Assembly: GCA_902540655.1 (NCBI GenBank) | Contig: CACBNQ010000011.1 | Coordinates: 1 to 41,385 of the forward strand | Length of the DNA: 41,385 nucleotides | Reading direction: 5' to 3' | DNA from: an uncultured Alphaproteobacteria bacterium | Lineage (GTDB): Bacteria > Pseudomonadota > Alphaproteobacteria > Rhodobacterales > Rhodobacteraceae | In this document: piece after piece, positions 8,532 through 16,727 of the stretch | Position numbering within the stretch: the stretch's first letter is position 1 | Layout of the letters: every line of letters begins with the position of its first letter | Made by a program: the position numbers and the translations under genes | Notes under the pieces: model-generated | The model's input: the letters and a program-made list of their open reading frames with translations, nothing else | Told to the model about the DNA's origin: nothing | Databases searched by the model: none

Positions 8532-8558
8532 TTGAAATTTATTGTTGTAGTATATAAT
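8532..8558 (+). promoter_or_regulatory. Possible sigma70-like promoter for the aldehyde dehydrogenase gene
   Basis: TTGAAA at 8532-8537 and a perfect TATAAT at 8553-8558 lie in the divergent gap between GST and the aldehyde dehydrogenase. The 15-base spacer is short. Transcription would start near 8565 and leave a leader of about 37 bases with GAGAGG before the ATG. In DNA this AT-rich such matches can occur by chance. Confidence 0.35.
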
Positions 8559-8601
8559 TAAAATTTAAATATGTCTTGAATAGTTAACGAGAGGTCTTGC
8601 A

Positions 8602-10050
8602 ATGAGGGATTACTGGCAGAATTATATAGATGGAAAATTTGTTGATGGTGGTGCGGGTGTAATTCAAGTAGATAACCCGGGTACAGGGGAGAAATTAGCT
8701 GACCAAGCCATTGCGGATAATACTGACGTTGATAAGGCTGTTTCTGCTGCGAAAAAGGTTCATGAAAGCGGTTTTCTTACAAATATGCGCCCAGTAGAAC
8801 GTGCAAGAATGGTAAAAAAAATCGGTGCGTATTTAGTAGAAAATTTAGAAGAAATTGCTCCATTATTGTCTATGGAAGCCGGTAAAACGCTTTTTGAAGC
8901 CAAATTTGAAGTAACAAATGCTGCTAGATACTTTGAATATTATGGGAACCAGGCCGAAACGCTAGAAGGTCGTTCAATACCTCTTGGATCAGCATACTAT
9001 GATTTCACTTCCTATGAACCTTACGGTGTGTCTGCTCAAGTTATTCCTTGGAATTTCCCGATGGAGATGACAGCGAGATCTTTGTCTACTGGTTTAACGA
9101 CGGGGAATGCGTGTGTAATTAAATCTCCAGAACTTACTCCGATAACCCAATATTTCTTTGCCAAAGCCGCAGAAGCGGCAGATTTTCCAGCTGGAACTGT
9201 AAATATTATTTGCGGAATAGGCGGAACGGCGGGTGAATATTTATGCTCTCATAAAAATATCAACCAAATAGCTTTTACAGGCTCAGTTAAAACGGGATCT
9301 GCTATTGCAACGGCGGCTGCAAAAAATATAGTACCCACTGTATTAGAACTCGGTGGAAAATCAGCAGGGATTGTTTATCAAGACGCTTCGATGACTAACT
9401 TGAGAGAAAACATCAGAAAAGGCATTTTCTTCAATGCAGGACAAGTTTGCTCAGCAATGTCACGATTAGTAGTTCATGAGAAAGTTTATGACGAGGTTGT
9501 TGGTTTGGCAGAAGACGTTGCAAAGAATATGTCTGTAGGAATAGGTATAGAAAGAGACGAGTTTGCAAATAATATGGGCGCTATGATCTCCTTAAAACAA
9601 CGAGATAGAGCGGTTTCAATCTGTGATGAAGCTCAAAAGCAAGGAGCAAAAGCTGTAACAGGTGCAAGAAAACTAAATAATAACGGATTTTTCTTAGAAC
9701 CTACAGTTTTTGCCGATGTTGATCAGAATATGGAAATAGCTCAAACCGAAATATTTGGACCAGTGCTATCGATACTTAAATTTAAAGATGATGACGAAGC
9801 CATAAGTATCTCGAACGGAACCGAATATGGTCTTGTAGGCGGTGTATTTACTAAAGACCTTGACAGAGCTATGCATTGTGCACAAAAAGTCAGAGCAGGC
9901 CAATTCTTTATAAATGAGTGGTTTGCTGGTGGTGTTGAAACACCGTTTGGGGGATATGGAAAGTCTGGATATGGAAGAGAAAAAGGACGAGAAGCGCTCT
10001 TAAATTATGTCCAAACAAAAAATATTGCGATAAAATTAGGCGCTAGTTAA
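8602..10050 (+). CDS. NAD(P)-dependent aldehyde dehydrogenase
   Basis: This 482-residue enzyme oxidises an aldehyde to the acid or an acyl intermediate. The ALDH superfamily signatures are intact: PWNFP (149-153, oxyanion N151), the cofactor-binding AFTGSVKTGS region (224-233), LELGGKSA with general base E249, and FNAGQVCSA with nucleophile C283. It resembles betaine-aldehyde or succinate-semialdehyde dehydrogenases, but the exact substrate cannot be read from these motifs. The C-terminus GGYGKSGYGREKG is typical. The ATG at 8602 has GAGAGG seven bases upstream. It heads a plus-strand run of six genes and is followed after 20 bases by the phosphatase gene. Confidence 0.94.
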   Translation: MRDYWQNYIDGKFVDGGAGVIQVDNPGTGEKLADQAIADNTDVDKAVSAAKKVHESGFLTNMRPVERARMVKKIGAYLVENLEEIAPLLSMEAGKTLFEAKFEVTNAARYFEYYGNQAETLEGRSIPLGSAYYDFTSYEPYGVSAQVIPWNFPMEMTARSLSTGLTTGNACVIKSPELTPITQYFFAKAAEAADFPAGTVNIICGIGGTAGEYLCSHKNINQIAFTGSVKTGSAIATAAAKNIVPTVLELGGKSAGIVYQDASMTNLRENIRKGIFFNAGQVCSAMSRLVVHEKVYDEVVGLAEDVAKNMSVGIGIERDEFANNMGAMISLKQRDRAVSICDEAQKQGAKAVTGARKLNNNGFFLEPTVFADVDQNMEIAQTEIFGPVLSILKFKDDDEAISISNGTEYGLVGGVFTKDLDRAMHCAQKVRAGQFFINEWFAGGVETPFGGYGKSGYGREKGREALLNYVQTKNIAIKLGAS

Positions 10051-10070
10051 ACACTGCTTTAAAATATAAA

Positions 10071-10574
10071 GTGATTTTACCTGATAATATTCCCTTAAAC
10101 CCTTTAACAAAAGGTCAACTATGGATATCTCATTATCCCGGCAAGAGAGACATCGGGAATAAGGCTATTCAAGCAGAGATGGATTTATTAGAACTTAAAA
10201 AAAGAAAAATAGATATTGTTGCATCACTTTTAGAGAGGAAAGAGTTAGTGTCATTACAGATTACAAACCTCTTCGAACTTATAAAGAAACATAACTTTAG
10301 TCACTACTATTTTCCTATCAAAGACAAGTCTGTACCAAAAAATAAAGTACAATTACATCGCTTTCTTGATAATTTGTGCGATGAAATTCAAAAAGATAAA
10401 AACATTCTTATACATTGTAATGCTGGACTTGGAAGATCTGGTCTTATTGCCGCTTTATTATGCAAAAAGCTTGGTATAGTAGAGGAGCCTATTTCCTTTA
10501 TTCGGCAATATCGTCCTGGCGCCATAGAGACAGGAGAACAAGAAAAACTGATATCATCTCTTGATCTAGTATAA
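10071..10574 (+). CDS. CDKN3-like dual-specificity/tyrosine phosphatase
   Basis: The 167-residue protein has the cysteine-phosphatase loop CX5R as HCNAGLGRSG (C116, R122) and an upstream aspartate in PIKDKSVP (D85) that could be the general acid. The layout (WISHYPG near the start, EMDLLELKKRKID, then FPIKD and the loop) resembles the CDKN3/KAP family of protein phosphatases rather than low-molecular-weight tyrosine phosphatases. The likely role is removal of phosphate from protein or another phosphorylated ligand in the cytoplasm; the target is unknown. The start is GTG at 10071 without a clear Shine-Dalgarno sequence. It lies 20 bases after the aldehyde dehydrogenase, which suggests co-transcription. 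Confidence 0.83.
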   Translation: MILPDNIPLNPLTKGQLWISHYPGKRDIGNKAIQAEMDLLELKKRKIDIVASLLERKELVSLQITNLFELIKKHNFSHYYFPIKDKSVPKNKVQLHRFLDNLCDEIQKDKNILIHCNAGLGRSGLIAALLCKKLGIVEEPISFIRQYRPGAIETGEQEKLISSLDLV

Positions 10575-10582
10575 AAATTGTT

Positions 10583-10605
10583 GTTTTTTAATATAATTAA
10601 AAAAC
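10583..10605. terminator. Perfect AT-rich inverted repeat, possible terminator
   Basis: Ten-base arms (10583-10592 and 10596-10605) are exact reverse complements around a three-base loop. The arms consist of a T-run and an A-run closed by one G-C pair. It lies between the phosphatase stop and the DUF350 start. A stem this AT-rich is weak for an intrinsic terminator, but the T/A runs could act in either direction. A protein-binding site is the alternative. Confidence 0.4.
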
Positions 10606-10624
10606 TAAATGCATAGGAAAAAAT

Positions 10625-11047
10625 ATGGGTGATTTCGGTCTCATTTTTGGAGGGTTATTAAACGGGCTTCCCTTTCTTATTAGCCATTTTGTAACGTCAC
10701 TTATCGTGCTTTTAATTGGTGTAATCATCTATCTATTCATTACGCCAATGAAAGAAATAGCTTTAATAAGACAGAAAAATACTGCCGCCGCTATAAGTTT
10801 TTCTGGTGCTTTAATTGGTTTAGCTTTACCACTTGCAAGTTCTCTATCCGCTAGTGGATCCATCTATGAGATCATCGTTTGGGGGTTTGTAGCAATAATT
10901 ATTCAGCTTTTTTGCTTCAAAGCCGTTGACATCTTAATAAATGATCTTCCAAAGAGAATTGAAAATGGTGAGATTTCTTCGTCTATTCTTTTATTTTCTA
11001 TAAAAATATCAGTTGCGCTATTAAATAGTGCGGCAATCGCTGGATAA
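10625..11047 (+). CDS. DUF350 family inner-membrane protein
   Basis: This is a 140-residue protein with about four hydrophobic helices, resembling the DUF350 (UPF0719) family. Conserved features include NTAAAISFSGALIGLALPL (about 52-70) and the segment ending in FKAVDILINDLPKRIENGE between the third and fourth helices. The family has no established biochemical function; members are inner-membrane proteins, sometimes in pairs or beside stress genes. The ATG at 10625 has AGGA upstream. The stop is two bases before the start of the trypsin-like protease gene, so the two are probably made together and may work together at the membrane. Confidence 0.85.
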   Translation: MGDFGLIFGGLLNGLPFLISHFVTSLIVLLIGVIIYLFITPMKEIALIRQKNTAAAISFSGALIGLALPLASSLSASGSIYEIIVWGFVAIIIQLFCFKAVDILINDLPKRIENGEISSSILLFSIKISVALLNSAAIAG

Positions 11048-11049
11048 AC

Positions 11050-11922
11050 ATGAGATTCATTAGTAATGGATTTTATTTTTTAATTGCAATTATAGCGATA
11101 CTATGGTCGTTCGCATCCTCATTCGAAAAAGACGGCTCATCAAGGCCTAAATCCAATAGCTTTTCAAACAAAAATATTACATCAATTAAGACAATTGAGT
11201 ATTCGAACAATATGAATACACCTACAAGTAACAAAAAAAATCTTCGATCTCTTCCAAAATTTACAATTCAATCAGAAAGTAAAATTCGTCGTCAAGGTGG
11301 GTCTGGAACAGCATTTTATGTCGGTCAAGATACCTGGGTTACCGCAAGGCATGTTATAAATCAATGCCCAAAAGTTATGATGTCATTTGGAAAAAAACAA
11401 ATGATTATAAAAGATATATATATCCATCCCAATTCAGATTTGGCAATTTTCAAGAATAAAGAAGATATAGATCTCCCCTATTTTGAAATCAGTAGATATA
11501 AAGAAGAAGCTTTTTCTTCAGGATATCCAGCAGGAAATGCTGGTGATTTAGCATTAAATTATCTCGGACACGTAGGATTAGAAAACAAGTCATATGGAGT
11601 TTTTGAAAGAGGCCTTGTTTATAGCATCACAGACAGATCACCATTCAGTCTTAACTCAATTGGTGGCCTCAGTGGAGGGCCGGCTTTTTCTAAAGACAAT
11701 AGATTAAGCGGAATACTAGTCGCTGAAAATGCTAGAAGAGCCCTTGCTATATTAGTAGAAAATAAGTCATTATTCGAGCTTTTAGAAGAAACAAATATGC
11801 TTGCAACTTCGATTGAAAGTAACAATAGTGTTAGGTTGATAACTACAAATAAAAATTTTTCATCAAATGGAAAAACTTTGCGAAAACAGGGGGTTATTCG
11901 CAAAATTTTCTGTATATTTTAA
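11050..11922 (+). CDS. Membrane-anchored trypsin-like serine protease
   Basis: The 290-residue protein begins with a hydrophobic segment (about 8-24) that could be a signal anchor or signal peptide, then a polar, serine/asparagine-rich linker to about residue 80. A chymotrypsin-fold protease domain follows with a full triad: H101 in TARHVI, D130 in NSDLAIF, and S208 in GLSGGPAF. The catalytic domain should lie in the periplasm. No PDZ domain is present, so it is not a DegP-type protease. The C-terminal 60 residues are lysine/asparagine-rich and of unknown role. The gene starts two bases after the DUF350 stop. Its substrate is unknown. Confidence 0.85.
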   Translation: MRFISNGFYFLIAIIAILWSFASSFEKDGSSRPKSNSFSNKNITSIKTIEYSNNMNTPTSNKKNLRSLPKFTIQSESKIRRQGGSGTAFYVGQDTWVTARHVINQCPKVMMSFGKKQMIIKDIYIHPNSDLAIFKNKEDIDLPYFEISRYKEEAFSSGYPAGNAGDLALNYLGHVGLENKSYGVFERGLVYSITDRSPFSLNSIGGLSGGPAFSKDNRLSGILVAENARRALAILVENKSLFELLEETNMLATSIESNNSVRLITTNKNFSSNGKTLRKQGVIRKIFCIF

Positions 11923-11943
11923 ATCAATTATGGGGGTGACTTA

Positions 11944-12705
11944 ATGATAGAAAAAATAGTAGAAATTAAAGTTTCTGAAAATCAAAAAATGCCTACATTT
12001 ATTGTGCACCCAAGCGACGATAATATATATCCCGTTGTTATTCTGTTAATGGATGCTCCTGGTATCAGGCAGGAACTTCACGACATGGCATCCAGAATAG
12101 CTGCTTGCGGTTACTACGTACTATGCCCTAACCTCTATTATAGAACAGCTAAGCCTTTTGAATGGAATAAACCGAACCTTAATTTTATCGAAGGTTACTC
12201 TCCAGAAGCCTCAAGAGAATTGATGTTTAAAAATATGGACAACCTATCTAATGCCCTAGTTTTAGAGGACATAGATCACATGATTGAATTTTGTGAAAAT
12301 CAAAATAGCGCCAAAAATAGTTCTATTGGATTAGTTGGATATTGTATGAGTGGGCCCTTTGCTTTCTATGCAGCTGGAAAATTACCAGAAAAAGTCGCAG
12401 CAGCGGCCTCAATACATGGTGTAAAGTTGGTAACAGAGAGCGAAGACTCCCCCCATCTATCTATTAATAGTGTAAAAGGTGAGCTTTATTTTGGCTGTGC
12501 AGAAACAGATAGCTATGCTCCATTAGAAATGATAAATGCTCTGGAAAAACATCTGTCTGCAACTTCAGTTGACTATAAAATTGAGATATTTCCAAAAACT
12601 CATCATGGGTTTGCATTTCCAAATAGAGGTCAACTATATAATAGGAGGCATGCCGAAACCCACTGGTTTAGAATACTTGATCTATTTTCTAGAAAGTTAA
12701 AATAG
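11944..12705 (+). CDS. Dienelactone hydrolase family protein
   Basis: This is an alpha/beta hydrolase of 253 residues with the cysteine-nucleophile elbow GYCMSG (C134) typical of the dienelactone hydrolase family, an acid at D189 (CAETDSYAP) and the histidine in THHGFAFP (H221). Members open lactones or cleave esters and thioesters; here the substrate is unknown and no catechol pathway is nearby. An MDAPGIRQELHDMA segment (about 36-50) matches the family's conserved early region. No signal peptide is seen, so it is cytoplasmic. GGGGGTG lies upstream of the ATG. It is nine bases upstream of the SLC13-type permease gene. Confidence 0.9.
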   Translation: MIEKIVEIKVSENQKMPTFIVHPSDDNIYPVVILLMDAPGIRQELHDMASRIAACGYYVLCPNLYYRTAKPFEWNKPNLNFIEGYSPEASRELMFKNMDNLSNALVLEDIDHMIEFCENQNSAKNSSIGLVGYCMSGPFAFYAAGKLPEKVAAAASIHGVKLVTESEDSPHLSINSVKGELYFGCAETDSYAPLEMINALEKHLSATSVDYKIEIFPKTHHGFAFPNRGQLYNRRHAETHWFRILDLFSRKLK

Positions 12706-12714
12706 GTTTTCTAG

Positions 12715-14493
12715 ATGAACTCCGAACAGATTTTATTAGTGGCAATTTTTTGTTTACTTTTCTCTTTGTTGCTTTGGGGAAAATTTCGTTATGATTTAGT
12801 TGCTTTTTCCATTCTCATAATATCTGTAGCTATTGGTGTTGTTCCGTACAATAATGCGTTTGATGGCTTTGCTCACCCGGCAACTATTATCGTTGCATTA
12901 GTATTAGTAGTATCAAAAGGCTTGATTAACTCCGGAGCAATTTTTTTTATTGGCCAAAAAATATCAGCATTTGGGAAAAGTCTGTGGGGACATATATCAA
13001 TTATAGGTTTTATAGGTGCAATTCTCTCGGCTTTCATGAATAACGTTGCAGCGCTTGCGCTCTTAATGCCCATAGATATAAATAAAGCTAGAGCATCTAA
13101 TTGGGCACCAAGAAAGACACTAATGCCCTTATCTTTCGCAACAATTCTTGGAGGTATGGCTACCCTGATAGGTACGCCTCCAAACATAATAATATCAAGC
13201 ATTCGCTATGAGCACACCGGTGAACCATTTAAAATGTTTGACTTTTTTCCAGTAGGAGGAATAACCGCAATAATTGGACTTGCATTTGTCGCCTTAATTG
13301 GCTGGCGTTTAATACCAAAGACCTCACAAAATGATGACGCAGGGAAAGAATTAATAGAGATAGCCTCGTATGTATCAAATTTAACAGTATCAAGAAATTC
13401 ACTTATATTAGGAAAAAATCTTCATGAGATTTATGAGGCAGCAGAAAAATGTGATTCTGCAGTACTGGGTATAATAAGAAACTCGATAAGAATAGATAAA
13501 GGTAGTCGAAATTTAAAAATAGAGGAAAATGATCAACTTATAATAGATGCAACCCCAGAGTCTTTAGATGAATTTCGATCGACACAAAAACTTGAATTCC
13601 CGTTTAAAAAAGATCGGATTTTAGCTGAATCAGATAATTATATTCCTATTGAAGTTGTCGTTACAGACACGTCTCGTTTATTAAATACGTCTGCAATAAA
13701 AGTTGGATTGGCTTGGCGAAAAGCTACAGTGTTACTTGGAATTTCAAGAAAAGGACGCCCCATAAGAAAACAAATTCGGAGAACAATAATAAGAGAAGGC
13801 GATATGCTTTTGATTCTTGTGCCCAAAGAGAGCTTTAATGAGGTAATTAATTGGATTGGGTGCCTCCCTCTTGCAGAACGAGGCTTAAACATTACGGATA
13901 CAAGCAAGATGACCGCAGCTCTTAGTATTTTCTTTGTTGGCCTGATAGTCGCAAGCGTTGGCCTACTAAAGTTACCTATTGTTTTGGGCTTAGTGATAAT
14001 ATTATACTGCCTTACTAAAATAGTACCTCCTAGAGATGTTTATTCTAGTGTGGAATGGCCCGTAATTATCCTTTTAGCCTCTGTTATACCTTTAGGAGCT
14101 GCTCTTGAGAGTAATGGTACAACAGAAATAATTGTCCAGATTTTAACAAAATATGCGTCATCAATGGAACCATGGTTGATTATCGCAATAATAATGATTA
14201 TTACCATGACACTATCGGATATCTTAAATAATACTGCTACGACTTTAGTTATTGCACCTATAAGCATCCAATTAGCGCAAACACTAAATTTAAATACAGA
14301 TACATTTCTTATGGCAGTCGCAGTATCAGCATCATGTGCTTTTCTAACTCCGATTGGACATAAAAATAATACCATAATCTTGGGGCCTGGCGGCTACAGA
14401 TTTGGGGACTACTGGAGAATGGGTTTAGTTCTCGAAGTCCTTATTATTATAACAAGTATTCCACTACTATTGATATTTTGGCCCATCAATTAA
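12715..14493 (+). CDS. SLC13/DASS-type permease with two RCK-C (TrkA-C) domains
   Basis: This is an inner-membrane transporter of 592 residues. The N-terminal membrane half carries NNVAALALLMP (109-119) and GTPPNII (153-159), the Asn-Thr/Pro signatures of the ion-transporter superfamily. A cytoplasmic insert holds two RCK-C-like domains (about 218-290 and 305-385). The second membrane half carries a matching NNTATTLVIAP segment near residue 502. Proteins of this layout carry anions such as sulfate or dicarboxylates with Na+. The substrate here is not determined. The RCK-C domains suggest ligand control. The 3' end overlaps the convergent barrel gene by eight bases. Confidence 0.9.
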   Translation: MNSEQILLVAIFCLLFSLLLWGKFRYDLVAFSILIISVAIGVVPYNNAFDGFAHPATIIVALVLVVSKGLINSGAIFFIGQKISAFGKSLWGHISIIGFIGAILSAFMNNVAALALLMPIDINKARASNWAPRKTLMPLSFATILGGMATLIGTPPNIIISSIRYEHTGEPFKMFDFFPVGGITAIIGLAFVALIGWRLIPKTSQNDDAGKELIEIASYVSNLTVSRNSLILGKNLHEIYEAAEKCDSAVLGIIRNSIRIDKGSRNLKIEENDQLIIDATPESLDEFRSTQKLEFPFKKDRILAESDNYIPIEVVVTDTSRLLNTSAIKVGLAWRKATVLLGISRKGRPIRKQIRRTIIREGDMLLILVPKESFNEVINWIGCLPLAERGLNITDTSKMTAALSIFFVGLIVASVGLLKLPIVLGLVIILYCLTKIVPPRDVYSSVEWPVIILLASVIPLGAALESNGTTEIIVQILTKYASSMEPWLIIAIIMIITMTLSDILNNTATTLVIAPISIQLAQTLNLNTDTFLMAVAVSASCAFLTPIGHKNNTIILGPGGYRFGDYWRMGLVLEVLIIITSIPLLLIFWPIN

Positions 14494-15895
14494 AATAGTA
14501 ATCTAGTGTAAGCTCGATCAAATCTTGATGCCTATAGGGATATAATTGCTCAGTATTGTTATAGCTATCAAAGGAAATAAATTTGCTACCAATATTGATG
14601 CTGTTGCTTAACTCATATACCGCTGATACTGATGAAAAACTCCCATTATCTCCCAAAATATTTGCATGCTGCAATGAAATATCTAAAAGATCGTTATACA
14701 ATCTCCAATCAAACCTTAAACTATATCCATATTCATTCTGCTTATTTGCTATTTGCGCACCGTGATCATGAATATATGTACTAGCTAATTCAATATTTAT
14801 GCTCAAATCCCTAAAACCAGAATAATCAGCGCCTAAAGAAAATTCGGATACCTCATTTTTAGACCAAGGGCCTATCAAAGGATTGGAATAAGGAAATCTT
14901 TTTCCCTTTTTATGAGAGGTATCGAATTTTAGAACAAAGTCTGAAAACGCAAAATTACCGCTTAAACCTAAGAAAGCTATTCTATCCTGCTGAGTGCTAA
15001 GCGTAGTTACATTTCCTGACACAGAGGAACTCAGTGTTGATAACTGCTTATTATTATATTCTCCTAAAGACAAATCCAATTCAAAGCCCGATAAAAGAAT
15101 TTTATTTCTTAAGGCGTAACTTATATTATGTTGCACGGGAGAAACATCGGTAATTATTGACGCACCTAAAAAAACAGCTTCAGGGTCAAATGCCGTTCCA
15201 GATCTTGCAACTTTATTTCTTTTTTCATCCAAAAAGACAATAATCTCTTGCTTTAACGAACCAATATTGTACCCAGCTAGTATAGAGGGAATATTTAATC
15301 TTATATCATCCAGATCCTGCAACCCAATTGTAGATAGATCTCTGGGATTAGTAATATCACTTGAAATTAGTAAGTTTGACTCTCCTCTCGCAATTATTTG
15401 ATTTCCAACTCTTAACCAAAGTCCATCGATTGGATAAAAGTCAATATATAGATCTCTTAACTTAAAATCAGCAGCTGTAGGACCGTAGGAGTACTTAGAA
15501 CTTTCAAAATACCCCCAGTCCCAATTGACGTCACCAGAAAGCTTGAAGTTAACGACTTCCGCAAATTTTGTATTTAACCCTAAATTAATATTGCTATGTA
15601 TTGCTTCAATCCCTGGGGCTCTCCTGAAAAAAGGGACAGATGGAGATTCAAGGCCATAGTATAACTTTTGAGAGAAAATTGCATCCCAATCAAAACTTTC
15701 ACTGGTTTGTTCTTTTTCGCTTGAAATGTCAGAAAATTTTTCTTTAACAACATTCGTTGTAACAAGATCAAGTTCACTTTCTATTTCCTCGAAATCATCT
15801 CCACCAAAATCAGATAGGAAACCGTCATCTGATTGTGCATATACTGTCGAATAAAGAAATATGATGAAAACAAATAAATTTACGAGCCTAAACAC
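14486..15895 (-). CDS. Outer-membrane beta-barrel protein, DUF1302-like
   Basis: The 469-residue protein begins with a signal peptide (about 1-20, cleavage after VYA), then an acidic stretch, then alternating strands with aromatic residues and a C-terminal aromatic-ending strand (LDYYFN), as expected for an outer-membrane barrel. The segment RDLYIDFYP, then LRVGNQIIARGES and TNPRDLS, resembles DUF1302-type porin-like proteins. The start is GTG at 15895; no ATG is available before the signal peptide. It follows the LolA-like gene by five bases and is the last gene of the RND-LolA-barrel operon. A role as the outer-membrane end of a lipid-transfer route is inferred from the neighbours. The family call is tentative, the barrel call firmer. 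Confidence 0.72.
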   Translation of the reverse strand: MFRLVNLFVFIIFLYSTVYAQSDDGFLSDFGGDDFEEIESELDLVTTNVVKEKFSDISSEKEQTSESFDWDAIFSQKLYYGLESPSVPFFRRAPGIEAIHSNINLGLNTKFAEVVNFKLSGDVNWDWGYFESSKYSYGPTAADFKLRDLYIDFYPIDGLWLRVGNQIIARGESNLLISSDITNPRDLSTIGLQDLDDIRLNIPSILAGYNIGSLKQEIIVFLDEKRNKVARSGTAFDPEAVFLGASIITDVSPVQHNISYALRNKILLSGFELDLSLGEYNNKQLSTLSSSVSGNVTTLSTQQDRIAFLGLSGNFAFSDFVLKFDTSHKKGKRFPYSNPLIGPWSKNEVSEFSLGADYSGFRDLSINIELASTYIHDHGAQIANKQNEYGYSLRFDWRLYNDLLDISLQHANILGDNGSFSSVSAVYELSNSINIGSKFISFDSYNNTEQLYPYRHQDLIELTLDYYFN

Positions 15896-15900
15896 GTTTA

Positions 15901-16707
15901 TTAATAGCCTCGCTGCATGGCCTCAGATTCAAACAAACTATCATCTAATTTTTTATTAAACGCTATTGTGTCAATAATAAAAATACTTGAATGCTCGCGC
16001 TTTTTCTTTTTTGTAGTAGTCATCTGTTGTGTCTTTGCAACCCAGACACCATCAATTTTTTTAATATCCTTTGCTGACCAGAGCTTAACTTTTTTTCCCT
16101 TTTTTACAAGTATTCTGCCTTTGACACCAAAGAATATATCTTTTCTAATCCAAGTAAGTGTTTTTAAGTAACCTGTTTCCTTTATTACATCTTTTGACTT
16201 TGGTGTAGCCTCAATCACCCAACAATCTGAACCATCGACTTCATCACTATCTTTTACAATTTTGTAAGTATAGTCTTCAATTTCTACTCCATCTAAATCA
16301 GCATATGTAAAATCACTACCCATAAAAGAATTGGACCGATCTCCACCAGAAATCCTATTAGTTTTTTGAAGACTTGGCAGATACAACCAGGAGTCATTAT
16401 CTTTTGACGGATCGTCCCAGTTGTAAGACAAATAGGAGGTATTCTTCACATCGGAAGGACTCAAGAAAAAAGAGATGCTTTTTGTTCCAGTTGAAACTTC
16501 TTTTGTAAAACCCTTTAGTTTTCTCTCTCTTTTTCTATTTTTCTTGTCGATCAAAACAAGTGTAGATGTCTGCTCTATAGTTTCTCCTGTATACCTCTGA
16601 TCAACTTTTTTCATGATTTCGTAAGCGGTCATGGACACAGATACATTTGGGAAAAGTAACGCAAGAAAAAACAAAAAGTATTTTGGAAATATCATATTAA
16701 AGTTCAT
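15901..16707 (-). CDS. LolA-like outer-membrane lipoprotein-sorting protein
   Basis: This is a periplasmic protein of 268 residues with a signal peptide (MNFNMIF then a hydrophobic core, ending near NVSVS). The mature part resembles the LolA-like family PF17131: SFMGSDFTYADL, VDGSDCWVIEATPK, the TWIRKD segment and a lysine-rich KKGKK turn. Such proteins have a half-barrel that holds lipid or acyl chains. An upstream in-frame extension to 16827 exists but lies inside the RND gene and puts 40 non-signal residues first, so I chose the ATG at 16707. It is not the housekeeping LolA of the LolCDE pathway. With the RND exporter and the barrel it probably carries a lipid across the periplasm. Confidence 0.85.
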   Translation of the reverse strand: MNFNMIFPKYFLFFLALLFPNVSVSMTAYEIMKKVDQRYTGETIEQTSTLVLIDKKNRKRERKLKGFTKEVSTGTKSISFFLSPSDVKNTSYLSYNWDDPSKDNDSWLYLPSLQKTNRISGGDRSNSFMGSDFTYADLDGVEIEDYTYKIVKDSDEVDGSDCWVIEATPKSKDVIKETGYLKTLTWIRKDIFFGVKGRILVKKGKKVKLWSAKDIKKIDGVWVAKTQQMTTTKKKKREHSSIFIIDTIAFNKKLDDSLFESEAMQRGY

Positions 16708-16727
16708 ATAATTAATAATCTCAAAGC

